Origin: Amyloporia xantha
Lineage: Eukaryota; Basidiomycota; Agaricomycetes; Polyporales; Adustoporiaceae
Length of the DNA stretch: 64,000 nucleotides
Direction: 5' to 3'
NCBI GenBank assembly: GCA_036971615.1
Contig: JAYKKR010000001.1
Span: forward strand, 2,170,001 to 2,234,000
Shown piece by piece: positions 34,435 to 46,424 of the stretch. Below the pieces are notes generated by a model. That model made no database searches, was not told the origin of the DNA, and worked only from the letters and a program-made list of their open reading frames with translations. The position numbers were made by a program, and so were the translations under genes. Positions within the stretch are counted from its first letter, which is position 1; each line of letters starts with the position of its first letter.

Positions 34435-35723
34435 AGGTTGCTTCGAGAACTGGCCGGTCTTGATGGCTTCTGAACATTTAAAGTGTGGGTGCGTCGTGAG
34501 AAACCTACTGGTGAGCCAAGACTCTGCCAGAGTAGTTCATTTTTACTCTCTGCTTCTTCGTAGGTCCACTTGAAAGGCGTTTCGCTTTCTGTACGCCTCT
34601 GGTGGCCCTTTGAACGTGTACCATAACTCGACCTCCTTGCGTATCACTTATTACTGACTAGCTAGTATGCTGAATGTCTACTAGGCTATCATATTTCGAC
34701 CAGAAGAGGGTCTTACTAAATACTCTCTAATCCCGTCTCTCTTCCCTACTTACCAGTGGCGGCGGGGACATTTCAATTCACATCAAAGGCTGTCTCTGGG
34801 AGGCTATAGGTCCCAGTCTTTTGGCAAATATCTGTAATGTGACCACGATTTCCCCACTTGTACCATTGCTTCGTCTCACGGGTCATAATGCGTGCTGTCG
34901 AATTGGTTCAGGACGTCGCCATCTTCTCAAGTAGCGCAGTTGGTGCAATTGGTGCCGGCGAGTGCTTATACGTGCACACCGTCGGTCAATTGAAGATACG
35001 TGAATTGTCAGTACCGTTAGAGAGTTGCCCCAGGAGGTGGTTACTTCCAAGGATTGTTAGAGTTGGTTGGAGGACATACCAGGAACACAAGGCCGCATTG
35101 GACCCGCATAAGACCTGGTTTCACCTTTAGCTTCTGTCAGCTGTGGCGTCGATGTCTTGGTCTAACCGTCAATTACACTCGAGAGTGGAAAGTCGTCTGA
35201 CGATTTGCTAGGTACAGTTACGCATCACGTCCGGAGGATGTTCGATGCCGCCACTTGGTAGACGTTGGTCGGGAGACCGCGTTCTGTTGAGCTCCTCCGC
35301 TTCCGTTTCCGTGCAACCCATATGCACGGGACAGTACCTGAGCTCTGCCGAATCCGAGTAGCTAATCTGCGGCAGTGTACCTATCCATGCGTACATCGTT
35401 GTAGTTGCGAACAATATATCTACCAGCGTTGTTCCTCTCGCGACGAGGGCTATGCTGAGCAACAATTCGCGGTGCATTTTTTGACACGTTTACAAGAGCT
35501 CTTGCGCGCCGAGCAACAGAGCAGACAATCGTTCTCTTAAGCGAAACTCAGGAATAATTGACAGGAAGAGATCTACGTTGCCGCAGGATCGATCAGCAAT
35601 TATCGCCCGCCGTCTCACGTGATCACTACGTGAACTTGTCGGGGCGCCAAATGACGCCTTGTCCCGTACATAAATTGCGCCGTCCCACCATTTGAACTGC
35701 ATGAACCCCCGCTTGCTTCTACC
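34435..35723. other. Gene-poor region upstream of the zinc transporter gene
   Basis: About 1.3 kb with only short, unconvincing open frames on both strands. The transporter promoter occupies the right end. Confidence 0.5.
35616..35621. promoter_or_regulatory. CACGTG box, zinc transporter promoter
   Basis: In TCACGTGA context, about 105 bp upstream of the transporter start; a second half-like TACGTGA follows a few bases later. Confidence 0.45.
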
Positions 35724-37827
35724 ATGAATCGGTCTACCCGCATCATATTGCTTCTCATCATTGATGTCCTGTTCTTTTTTGCAGAGCTTATCGTCGGTGC
35801 GTGTGGCTCGCTGTGTCCCCAAATTTCCTCCGCTGATGGAGCTCCGCAAACAGGATATGCTGTTGGATCGCTCGCGCTAGTCGCGGATAGTTTTCATATG
35901 CTGAAGTGAGTTAATGATACTTGGCGTCTGTGGCGCATATTGACCGATAACTTTATAGCGATGTCATGAGTCTGATCGTCGCTCTTTATGCAATTAAGGT
36001 GCGCCGCATATTGCAATGCCTCTTCATCAGTCTCCTGATCTAACCTCGACATATGCAAAGCTCACAAACCAGACGCACATTGACTCTCGTTACACTTATG
36101 GCTGGCACCGTGCAGAAATTCTTGCTGCCTTGGTCAACGGTGTCTTCCTGTTGGCATTGTGTTTCTCCATCTCTCTGGAAGCAATCGAGCGGTTCTTCAG
36201 CACCCCTGGTAAGAGCACAAACTCTAGTTGCGCCATTGAGTCATTAACCGATCAAATATAGAAATATCCAACCCTCGTTTGGTCGTCTTGGTGGGCTCTC
36301 TAGGGCTCGCATCGAACATTGTGGGGCTGTTCTTATTCCACGGTCAGTCTAGCCCCATATATTCTATGTACTCTATCTCATTGTCCTTATAACCTGTCAG
36401 AACATGGCCATGATCATGGTCATTCTCATAGCAAGGAGAGCAACACTGGTTCGAAATCTCCGAGTGTGCGATCCAATATTGACTCAGAACATGTCCCGAA
36501 AGTCACAATAGCACCCCACACGACATCTCCTAACCACACGAGACCTCGAACGGAGTCGTACTCATCCATGTATGGACACCCCGCTGCTACGCGTGCCTCA
36601 ATGGTGCAAGCAGCGCAGGAAATAGCCTCTGCACGGTCGCCTTCCCCCAATGGTTTCAGGGGCAAGTCTCGCACTGGCCGGTCGCGCTCACGGTCAGGCC
36701 ACATACCGTCGGAAGTTGACCATCCGGAGTCTATTGCTGGATCATCGTCTGGTCATGATCATGTCCACCCATCGGACGAGACAACTCCACTTCTGTCTTC
36801 AGAGACTGCTTCAACATCGTCAGATTCACATTCTGAGCACGGAGAGCACAGCCATAGTCACGCTGGCCATGGTCACGGACATGGGCATGGCTCGATGAAC
36901 ATGCACGCTCTGCTTCTACATGTGCTTGGAGATGCGCTGGGCAACGTGGGTGTCATTGCCACTGGTCTGATCATCTGGCTGTCAGAGTGGAGTTTCAAGT
37001 ATTACTTTGACCCAATGATTAGTTTGGTGATTACTGTGATCATATTCTCCTCCGCATTGCCACTAGGTGCGCAGTTGATCGGTCTTTCATTTCATGAGGT
37101 CTTCACGCTAACGCTTGGCACGGCGCAGTTCGCAGCACGTCTTTCATCCTCCTCCAGGGTGTCCCATCAACGGTCTCAATAGAAGACGTAAAGGATGCCA
37201 TTCTGGCAGTCGATGGTGTCCTGTCGCTACATGAACTTCATATCTGGCAGCTTTCCGAGAGCAAGATCGTCGCATCCGTGCACGTCATGGCTTCGCGAAA
37301 CCACGACTTCATGCCCGTCGCTGCGCAGATAAGGAAGGCGTTGCATCATCAAGGTATCCACTCAAGCACTATTCAGCCGGAATATCACAATCCGCAGAAT
37401 TCATTGCCTGAGGAGAACCTGAAGGTATTTTTAAGTGCTTCCTGTTATAGGCTGAATTGATTGACATCTTTTGTAGACGTCAGAAGAGACGTCATGCCTC
37501 ATTCTTTGCCCTCCGGATGCAGAATGCAACCCGTCCGAAAACGCTTGTTGTCGTAAGCATCCTCCATTCAATTCGAAGTTATCGCCTTTCTTACGCAGCG
37601 TCTTCAGCACCATCGCCCATAGATGTTTGAATGTATTTACCTGTCTCATCAGCTGTAGGTCCGGATGGGTCACCCGTCATCGGCCTTACTGTCATATTTT
37701 ACTTAATTCTTACGCGTGTTATTGTAACGTGGCCTGGATTGAGCCTCTGCAGCATATTCATCATACCATACAAATTAAGAACTACAAATCGGCCATGAAC
37801 GTAGGAAAGTTGGCAGCAAAGGACTGA
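35724..37827 (+). CDS. Cation diffusion facilitator zinc transporter (Zrc1/Cot1/ZnT type)
   Basis: A vacuolar or endomembrane Zn/H antiporter of the CDF family with six expected helices. MNRSTRIILLLIIDVLFFFAE opens helix 1. The metal site of helix 2 is ADSFHMLND and that of helix 5 is HVLGDALGN; both HxxxD motifs are intact. Between helices 4 and 5 is a long His-rich cytoplasmic loop (FHEHGHDHGHSHSKES.., later HSHAGHGHGHGHGSMN) with many Ser. After helix 6, the soluble C-terminal domain includes HELHIWQLSESKIVASVHV. The last recognisable segment is LCPPDAECNPSENACC near 37551. The frame then stays open to 37827; a further intron could shorten the tail. A CACGTG box lies about 100 bp upstream. 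Confidence 0.88.
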
Positions 37828-40800
37828 ACTGAAGAGAGCCGTCGTACTATAACTGCTGCCATCGTACCACTCCCTTTTCTTCGCAAATCGCTGCCAAGTC
37901 TTCGAGCCATCGCAGCAGCGGACTGCCCTAAAACCAGATGTTGCTCTCCGCAGACACTGAGCAAGGCGTATTCCAAGTGAAGAGCCGCCGTCAAGGTGGA
38001 CGAAACGATTGCCACTAACAGCTCCGTGGTGATTGTCTGATCTGAAGGACTTAGACCATCAGCCGCTGTGACCAATCCTGGAAGAAGGACGTGGAGGAAG
38101 ATAGGCAGAAGCGGTGGTGAGTGTGAGTGCCGAGGTGTTGCGAGCACAAACGTCGCTATGCGTCTTGGGGCTTCGATCTCGCCGAGGCTGGCAGCGCTCG
38201 TGAGCTCCCTCCAGAGCATGGATAGGAATTTAGCTGGAGGGGTGAAGAGAAGGCAACGGTCAATGTCGAGTGCTGGGGCCTTCCCTGCTCGAGCAGCAGA
38301 AAGGGCATCCCTTATGGCGTGTAAGGAGTAGTCGGACCATGCAGATCCCTGACCACTGAGTGACAGGGGTGTTTGAGGAGCGCCTGTACATGAACAGGGT
38401 CAGACGGTGATGAGTAAAATATGATCATGACCAGCCTTCGGCGGGCATCCCAAGGGCTTGCAAGGCCGCGCGTCGAACAGGTGTTGGGTCGAAAGAACCT
38501 GTACGACTTTGTTCATGCTTGTGTACATTTGGGAACAATCTGATGATAGCGGAAGCCGATAAGCGTAACACAGCAGGGGGACAAGATGTAGACAGCAATA
38601 GTGTCTGCAAGACATCAAGATGGACAGGCGCGTTATATCTGAGAGGCCGTCAGAATTCTCTTTGTGAGTAATTTTGGTGCGCTTGACTGACCCTCTTCTA
38701 CGAATTTCCGTCAACAGGGATCTGACAACCCCAACCAGCGTCCAGTTGAGGAGTGGGCCGAGGAAATATGAAACACCGTTATGGAGGGTATCCTTGTCCA
38801 TCTTGCGTTCCGCGCACATGGCAATAGCATGCGCAAACAGACTGGCAGCAATGCGAAGTAGGGTCTTCGGACGAGTATTACTGAATCGAGCTCAGCTACG
38901 AATGTCTCAGCAGATGAAATGTGATTATACCGGAGTATGGTATCCTCTATGCCTTCGCTGTTGCTATCGAAGAGAGCCTTGAACCATGCTTGAAATGCGC
39001 CCATGTCTTCTCCCTTCAATTCAGCTACTGGCCAGACGATGGCAGTGGAACGAATGAAGTCCGACCTCAGCTTGCGTTCCCCTATAGCGAAAACGGGATA
39101 TGAAAACTATTAGAAAAGAACGACGTCAAAATACTTTGGAACTTTTGCAGTAGCGAATGATCTTACGTTAAAACGCGCTATTGTCTCCTGCAAGAAGAGG
39201 ACAACATCCCCAAGATGGCTGACTGCAGTCTGAGGGTCGCCTGAGGTCATTGAGCACGATTATAGTAATCGACTGCATAGAAAAATACCTACCAACTGTC
39301 TCACAGTCATAGTCTTCCACGAACCCGAGCGCGTGCGCGACGAGATCCTGTACCTTGATATGCAATGATATGATGTCAAGAGCAGATTCACATCGACCTA
39401 GGATCTTGCACATATGACTCAGAGACTCCACATCTGGGGAGTGAGCAGGCGATGTAAACCTCTAAAACGCTTTAGTTGCGTCGGCCGATTATTCATAACG
39501 TGGAATACCTTCTGGACGCTCTTCGCCAACGCAGAGTGACTGCAAGGATCGCGACAGCACCTTTCTACTAGTGCCACTGCCTCGTCAACATTGACATCGA
39601 CAGCAAATCTGGAATCAAGATAAGGCTAGTTGGGCGTTAGATCAGCATAAAATACGGTAGACAAGGCTTACTTGAAGATCCTGTCCTGCTTCTTGTGCCT
39701 CCGTTGGGAGGCGTGGATGAAAATCATTGAGGAACGTTGGGTTCATCGTGGTGGCTAAGGAGAGATCGATCAATTTCTCGGTCACCATTTGGTGCAAGAA
39801 CTCCAGAGTGAAGGATTGAGAGCTGTGTACGGCAATATTAACTAAGTATATGAAACTGGAGAATTGCTGGCAGAATGACGATTCACTTCGCTGATTTTTC
39901 AAGAGTAACATCGGCGGCCCCAGATGGATGGACATAATCACATCTGTGCAAAAGATCGGAACGATGTAAAGCCGAGGACAGCGCGACTTGCAGAGCTCCG
40001 TGCTTGGTACGATCAATCCAAGTGGAAATGAGGAATAGCACAGTTACTCACCCAATCGGCTTCTGTAGTACTCTCCGCTTCCGCCGCCCCTTGGAATCTG
40101 TGCAGCAGTAATGGCATCTAACGTTGTTTTAGTGTGAGGGAGCGTCTACAGCTGGTACACTTACCCGGCCAACAACAAATGCTCTCCAGATTGTTGCAGC
40201 TCGATTGGAAGCGCCACCATCACTGACGCTTTGGGCCACACAGGTCAGCGCCGATACGAGCAGTTGGGTGTAAAAGACGACAGGTGTCCAGGATGTCCAT
40301 CGAAACAGTCCTATCAGAAGTGCTGTGACGTGACCACCATCTCCTGCGCCGAATTCGCTGGCTCTGCCAAAAATCTAACAGGGCTATGTACAGGGACTGA
40401 GATATAGTGAAAGAAACACGTACGAGTTCATGGAGTAGTAAGCTGCAAGTGACGAGGTCAGTGTCTGAGCCAGGACCTATCAGGTCGCCTTTGCTTAAAG
40501 CGAGCTGGAGTGTGTGCATCATCTGTGCTTCCCGTGCGGCTTTGGCATCGTCACCCAAGAGAAGACTTAGGGACAGGGCAAACGTCTCTAGCTCTTGTCT
40601 AACACCAGGCGAGAGGCGGAGAACCTGCATCATATCACTTGCGTCCGCAAAGTGTACCATTGCCTGTGCAGTAGAGATTTGTGACACATCATTAACGCAA
40701 GAAAGGAGCAAGACTAGCAGCTCGGAGGCGGACGTCGTCAGTTGATGGAAGTGTGTCATTGGCAGGGAGTGTGCTGTTCGGAGCAATGACATGGCATCTT

Positions 40801-41314
40801 GCACCGTTCCCAAGAGTTCGATAGTCGACTCAGAGTATGGTACGACGGATCCAATTGGAGGTAGCCCCGAAGCATAGTGCGAATCGAGCGCGACTCGGCA
40901 TAACATGTCGAGTGTCGCTGCATTATGAAGTTCTGGTGAGCGTGCGGCGGCAAGGAATGTTGAGACGAATTTAGGGAGTGACAACAGTCCGTCTTGTATA
41001 GCATGCTTAAGATAACCTTGCAAAGCGGGGTCACCGGGGTAATTACGAAAGAGAACTAGAACGGAATCTAGAAAAATACCTGTGAGTATGTGATATAATT
41101 CAAAACGTAACTGCTCAACTGCTAACGTCCGTTTGGACGTCATCTGTGGCAGTGTGGATGCCGTTATTGGATAGGAATAGCTTGCATAAATTGACCCACT
41201 GAATGGGAAGAGGGTCTGATTACCGCCTTCTCGCCGTGTTAGAACGAGCGCACGTACTTTCCTCGACGGAATACCGCTCTGAAAGGAATTGCGAGTAAGT
41301 TCGCTAAGCGACAT
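37782..41314 (-). CDS. Mediator complex subunit 5 (Med5/Nut1-like)
   Basis: The start at 41314 reads MSLSELTRNSFQSGIPSRK, then after an intron WVNLCKLFLSNN, followed by YLKHAIQDGLLSLPKFVSTF, PELHNAATLDMLCRVALD, GSVVPYSESTIELLGTVQDA and DDAKAAREAQMMHTLQLAL. These segments match my memory of basidiomycete proteins annotated as Med5, a helical subunit of the Mediator tail that links activators to RNA polymerase II. The assignment rests on memory and not on a search. The C-terminus is an all-helical region ending SFAANFPTFMADL. There are many exons. The 3' end overlaps the open tail of the convergent zinc transporter gene by up to 46 bp. Confidence 0.6.
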
Positions 41315-41571
41315 ACAGGCAGGCTGTGATATGCACTCGTATGAAGAGACAAGCCACCATGTACAAGGACACGGTCAATTTCAGTTCCGACCTCAGATCG
41401 AACATCGTGATGGCAGCAAGCAGCTGCGCTCAATAAGGCAAGTCATCACGACGAAAAAGGCAACTATTGTAGATCAACGAATTCAGAATGTTCGTCCACT
41501 GCACGTAACACTAACGAGTGTGTATAGCGTAATATCATAAATTATTGTTGGTATCTTAGAAATAGCTGCCC

Positions 41572-44500
41572 CTATACTTTAGAGATGAGCCTTCGCGTCT
41601 CTTGCGGCGTAAACCGTAGGATGGTCGACAATATGCGGACAAGGTGAGGCTATAGGAGCCAATTGAGTCACAATTGATAAGGTATAAAAGCAGAGCGCAT
41701 ACCCTCATTTCCGTGTGTTCAAGGAACTGCAAGATCACATTCCTTAAGTACTCCACATTGATCTCCTCGTCAGATTTATCCGTTGCTGGAGAACCAGGTC
41801 GTGACGAACTGTCCCGCATCGTCAAATCGGATACAGAAGATCTCGGCGAGCGGATGTCAGAAGAGCTCTCCTGACGTGAAGCCCAATAACCCACTCCTGG
41901 GTTTCGCTGTCGTTCCAGGAGTGCTGCGGAGGATTGCACCTTGCGAAGTTCTTCACGCATGGTCTAGATGTCCATAAGTAAGGCTGCCTTGAAGCGATAC
42001 AAAAATACCCGCTTACTTTGTTGTGTGCACGAAGCTGAGCCTCCCGACCTTTGGCCTCCTCTACAAGTTGTTGTAGAGCTGCTAATCGAGCATCGTATTC
42101 CGCTTTCTCTGCCTTCGCAGCATTCTGCAAAAGTACGGGTGAATATCCGTTCAGCGTGCGAGGACAATGAGCTCACCTCTGCTTCCGTCACCTTCTTGGA
42201 CTGTACCTGAAGATCCACGATGCGATTCTGATACGTTTGAATCTCGTCCTTCAAGGCCTCGATTTCCCGCTTCAACATATTGGCGCTTTCGGATTCCTCC
42301 TCTCGACTCCGGGTCGATGAGTTGAGGACTCCTCTCAGAGAGTCCAGCTCTTTGACCTTCTCCGACAACTTGCGACTCCATTCAGCCTCGCCTTCATCCC
42401 GCTCGCGTTCTATGGCACTCAACCGTCTCCGTAGATCGCCGATTCGCGATTCATACTTTACCTCCGCAGCAGAAAGGAGACGAGTAACCTCCTCCGCTGA
42501 CGGACCGGAGGTCAACGCTTTGGTCTCATGTTCCCTTCGAGCGTCCGAGAGTTCCTCGGTCAGAAGGGCAATACGATCGTTCGCTTCTCTGAGCTGGTAT
42601 CGGAACTCCGTCGTCTGGCTCTCCAATGATTCTAAGCGAGATCTGGACGACTCCAGCTCTGCTTGTCGAAGCTGAAGCTGATAGAAGAACTCATCCTTCT
42701 CCACTTCAAGTGTGTGAACCGAGCTTTGCAACTCGGAAATACGCGATGTCTTGGTCTCGAGCTCCCGTGTATAAGAGGACTGAAAAACACTTCGATATAT
42801 CGTTCGAACTACAAAAAGGGAGACTGACCTTTGTGGACATCGCTTCCAGCTCAAACTGTCCTCTCAGAGCAGATAGCTCCTTGTCGTGTTTGTCTCTCAA
42901 CAAAGCGGCCTCCTTCTCGAAGTGAGTTTTGAGAACTTTGACTGTAGCGTCCTTCTCCTCGTTCAGTCTTTCGATTTCACGTCGCAAGTCCTGCTTCTCG
43001 GCGTCGTTCCTCTCTCGTTCTTCTTTCTCTTTCTCCTTCATAGCGTGAGTCTCCCTCAACGCATCTTCCCTCTCCTTCTCGGCCTTGACGAGCTTCTGCC
43101 GTACCGTCTTCAGGAGAGCAATGGCCTTGACGCGTTTTTCTTCTTCCTCTTTCGCTACCCCATTCACGCGCTCCACTTCAGCGTGTAGACGATCGATTTC
43201 GGCCTTTCGTTTGGCCGATTCTTCCTCTACCTGAGAATTTGAGGCTTGCGACGCCTTCAACAAAGCTTCCGTTTCATCAAGTTGGCCTTTAAGTTTGTCA
43301 ATTTGATCAGACTGAGACTTCGACTCCAGTCGGTGAATATCTCTCAGCTCCTCGATCCGCTCTTCCTGACCTGTGCCCCGATCCAAATCTGTCACAGCTC
43401 CTGATATTTAGGTTTTGATACGCACGGGTGAGTTTGCCAGTCAGACGTTTGATCTCATCTTGAGACATCTATGAAATTCACTTGGTCAACACGACGCAAT
43501 CGCAAGGTCAATATGCATACTTCTGTCTTCAGGTTCATGTTCTGCAAGTAGTCGCGTATACCATCCACATCTTGCATGCTTTCTACTGGCGTCAGCTCCT
43601 GGAGCACCTTGTCAGCGGCGATCTTCTCGGCCTGCAGCCTCTTGAAAGAGGTAGATACGTCTCCATGTAGCGCGTTAATCATTTTGTGTTCATCAGTCGA
43701 GCAGAAAGACATACCAGCGAACCGTTGTTCTACTAATTTCAAACGTCTTTGCAGAGCCTCGATGTCAGGCTCGTCGCCCTGCGTCCCGGGAGCGCTGGCC
43801 TCCGTCGTGGTGCTCTCGTGATTATCTTTAGGTAAAGGCTCATGGGAGGCCAAGGCACTAGCCTGTGACACATCCTCTGACTCGTCTCCTGAAGTCAGTG
43901 TGGTGGCAGATTGAATAGCGTTCCGCGGTGTGTCATCGACTTGGATAGGGTCTTCGTTGTAGGAAGTCTCTTCCTTCGTGGGAGAGGGTTCATCTTCAGT
44001 CACAGAGACATCAGACGCTACACCGTCCGGATGTACTGCATTCTCCGCGACCACTTGGTCAGAGAGTGGAGTGTCGATGCTGCCAGCTTCGTTAACGGCA
44101 AGCACGTGCCTCTGATCGCTTCGAGAATCGACATCAGTCAGTGAGTCGCTTGCAAGGAGATACGACTCGATCACTGGGTATTGTTTCACTGGATATTGCA
44201 GCCGAAGGGGACTCTGGCTTTCGAGATATACTACCGGCAAGCTCCTCCGTCAGAATGTCGGGTCTGAGAGACATTGAGTCGGTCTCTGGTAGGGAAGACA
44301 AACTGCGGACCTCTGAGTCCTCCGAAACGAGGGATGTTGGCATGGGCTGGGAGACAGGGGAATCGGGAAGGGATGTAGATGTGGGAGAGAGAGTATGTTG
44401 CACAGCACTTGTAAGTGACATAGATGTCTTCCTAGAGTGTGGAGATCCATTATGTACAGACCCTTGTTTGATATCTGTGCGAGGAACACGCATCATGACA

Positions 44501-44964
44501 GGAGGCGAGGAAAGCGCATCGAGAGGATCTCTCATGCCAGCAGTATGAAGTGAGGGTGACTCTGGCAAAGGCGTGGATGCTGGAGACAGGGACTGCTCTG
44601 CAGCATCGGGCGGCGTTGGAGAGGCTCTGGCTGAGTCTGTGGGGGTAGAAGAACTGGAGACATCCTTTGCAGCGAGCTTGGCACGAAGTCTGTCTTCGAG
44701 AGTGGTCCGCTGTCCTGGCTGCTTCGATGCAGCGTCAGGGCTGTTAGAGATAGATGACCTGCTAGGACCGGGACTTCCTGAGCGTGGTGTGACCAGCGTC
44801 TTCTTCAGATTACTCAGAGCAGACTCTGCTAGTTGTGATGATGAAAGAGGTGAGCGCAGTCCGATGTCCAGAGAAGAACGAGTGTGATGCTCATCCGTCG
44901 GCGAGTCTTGGGAAGCTCTCGGCTGGGCAAGACTCTCCACAGCCTGTCGCCACTGAGAAAACAT
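41572..44964 (-). CDS. Golgin with C-terminal GRIP domain (Imh1-like)
   Basis: MFSQWRQAVESLAQPR opens a Ser/Pro-rich N-terminus of about 300 residues. It is followed by roughly 600 residues of heptad coiled coil (Glu/Lys/Arg/Leu-rich, about 41.9-43.4 kb). The C-terminus is a GRIP domain: INVEYLRNVILQFLEHTEMR, then after an intron LVRILSTILRFTPQETRRL. GRIP domains bind Arl1-GTP at the trans-Golgi, where these golgins tether vesicles. The key Tyr in the VEYLRN segment is present. The gene has at least five exons, with introns such as 41720-41640 and 42190-42130 (approximate). A CACGTG box lies about 130 bp upstream of the start. Confidence 0.85.
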
Positions 44965-45095
44965 GTGGAATTGGTGAGTCGATGAGGGCTTGCCTTGTGA
45001 GAGGTCTCCGGGTCGGAAGTTAATGCAGCACTATGCGTGAACGAAACGGTCGTACTCTGCCAATATGTGCTAGCCGAAATAAGCAATCATGCAGT

Positions 45096-45101
45096 CACGT
45101 G
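45096..45101. promoter_or_regulatory. CACGTG box, golgin promoter
   Basis: Preceded by T on the plus strand, about 132 bp upstream of the golgin start. Confidence 0.45.
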
Positions 45102-45316
45102 GGGACAGAGCGTGCCCCTCGATCGCGACTGGAAGGCTCCGAGTCTTCCTTGAACTTGGATATCCCTCAGAAGTCCTTAGGGACGCAGCATCTCAGGCTT
45201 GAAAGGTCTCAATTTTGAATGTGGATGTTTTGTGCTATCTGGCCTCTGCTAATGGAAAAGATCCAAGTCTCATGGAAACTTGTCGTACGCCCATGCTTGA
45301 GTCAGCTGACGGACGC

Positions 45317-45745
45317 CTATGCCACTGGGCCAGAGAGCTCAGCCTCAGGCAAGTCCACAATGGACATCGAAGATGCTACAGGTGCGGTGTGATCTACTAT
45401 TACTTCTGGAATGTTACACCTACCAGGCGTGTGAATAACCCGGTAATCTATCGTGCATGGTAACTGTGCAACTTTGAGACACAGGCACAATAGCTGCGTG
45501 CAAGGCGAACTATCCATCGTGCAGTAAACGGATGGCTTGTCTTCCATATCTGAGAATAGAAACTGAACATTCAAATCAGTAGTATCTTCTGCATCTATTT
45601 GGCTCCAATGACAGCTTTTGCATCGCAATCGCCGCCGCAATCGTGTCCCACCAATACGCGACCAGCGCTGCTTCCTGCCCTCTGTCCAAGAATCCAGGAG
45701 GATGCTAAGATCCGAATGTTCACGTGGGCATACAAGATACCCCAT
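45317..45745 (-). other. Open reading frame of 142 codons, coding status unknown
   Basis: An ATG-initiated frame starting MGYLVCPREHSDLSILLDSW, with CKSCHW and several other Cys residues. It matches no family I recognise, has no introns I can place, and lies in a 1.4 kb stretch otherwise empty of genes. It could be a fast-evolving gene or a chance frame. Confidence 0.15.
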
Positions 45746-46424
45746 AGGTAGCGGCGCTTCCCAATATTGTTTCTATGATATGGGTTCGCCGTGCAGATTG
45801 ATCCGGTGACTTATGCAGTGGACGTAGGGCCGATAAACGAAAGCCAATCATACTTGTTGCACAGTTTTTTCTGTTCTGCTCTTGTAAAGGTATGGATCTT
45901 GCAGATGCATCCGCCTAAAACTCAAGGCGCTACAACATCAAGTTCACCACTTCAGGCAACTTGAGCCATTCGCAATCGCCACAAACTCAGCTTAACTGAT
46001 CTATTTAGTTAGTAAGGCGGGTAAGCGCAGCCTTGGGGATCGATAGAAAAATTATGGTGAGATATAACTCGTGGTTTCAAGGCCGTCTTCCATTACTTTG
46101 ACTCGTGCATGAGAGGCGGTGCCTCGCAGCTTGCACCGATAGCAAAACGCCACAGCATACCGCATAGCTGCTGCTTTTCATTTCATTTATCAGTGATCCG
46201 CCTCATGGTGTCTTTCTTCTAGTCCACTGTCAAATTGCCAGCCATCCATATTTGTCAGAGGTTTCTAAGCCTCTGGCGAGCTATAACTAGAGACGGGCCC
46301 TGCGTCGATTACCTATCTCTCAAGCCTGCTCCTGCTACCCACTTACACTCAGCATACCAGGTGGGGCTGCAAGAGTTAACTTTTTCCTAGCAGCATTCTC
46401 AAGCTAGCATATCCAGACACTACC

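Larger units (their letters stand above)
44965..46424. other. Gene-poor region between golgin and the large unknown gene
   Basis: Contains the golgin promoter and one open frame of unknown status (45317-45745). Pyrimidine-rich sequence just before 46425 probably is the promoter/5' region of the large unknown gene. Confidence 0.5.

Noticed and set aside
42280..42675. 131-codon plus-strand open frame, Ser/Arg-rich
   Set aside because: Antisense shadow of the coiled-coil region of the golgin; repetitive codon usage keeps it open.
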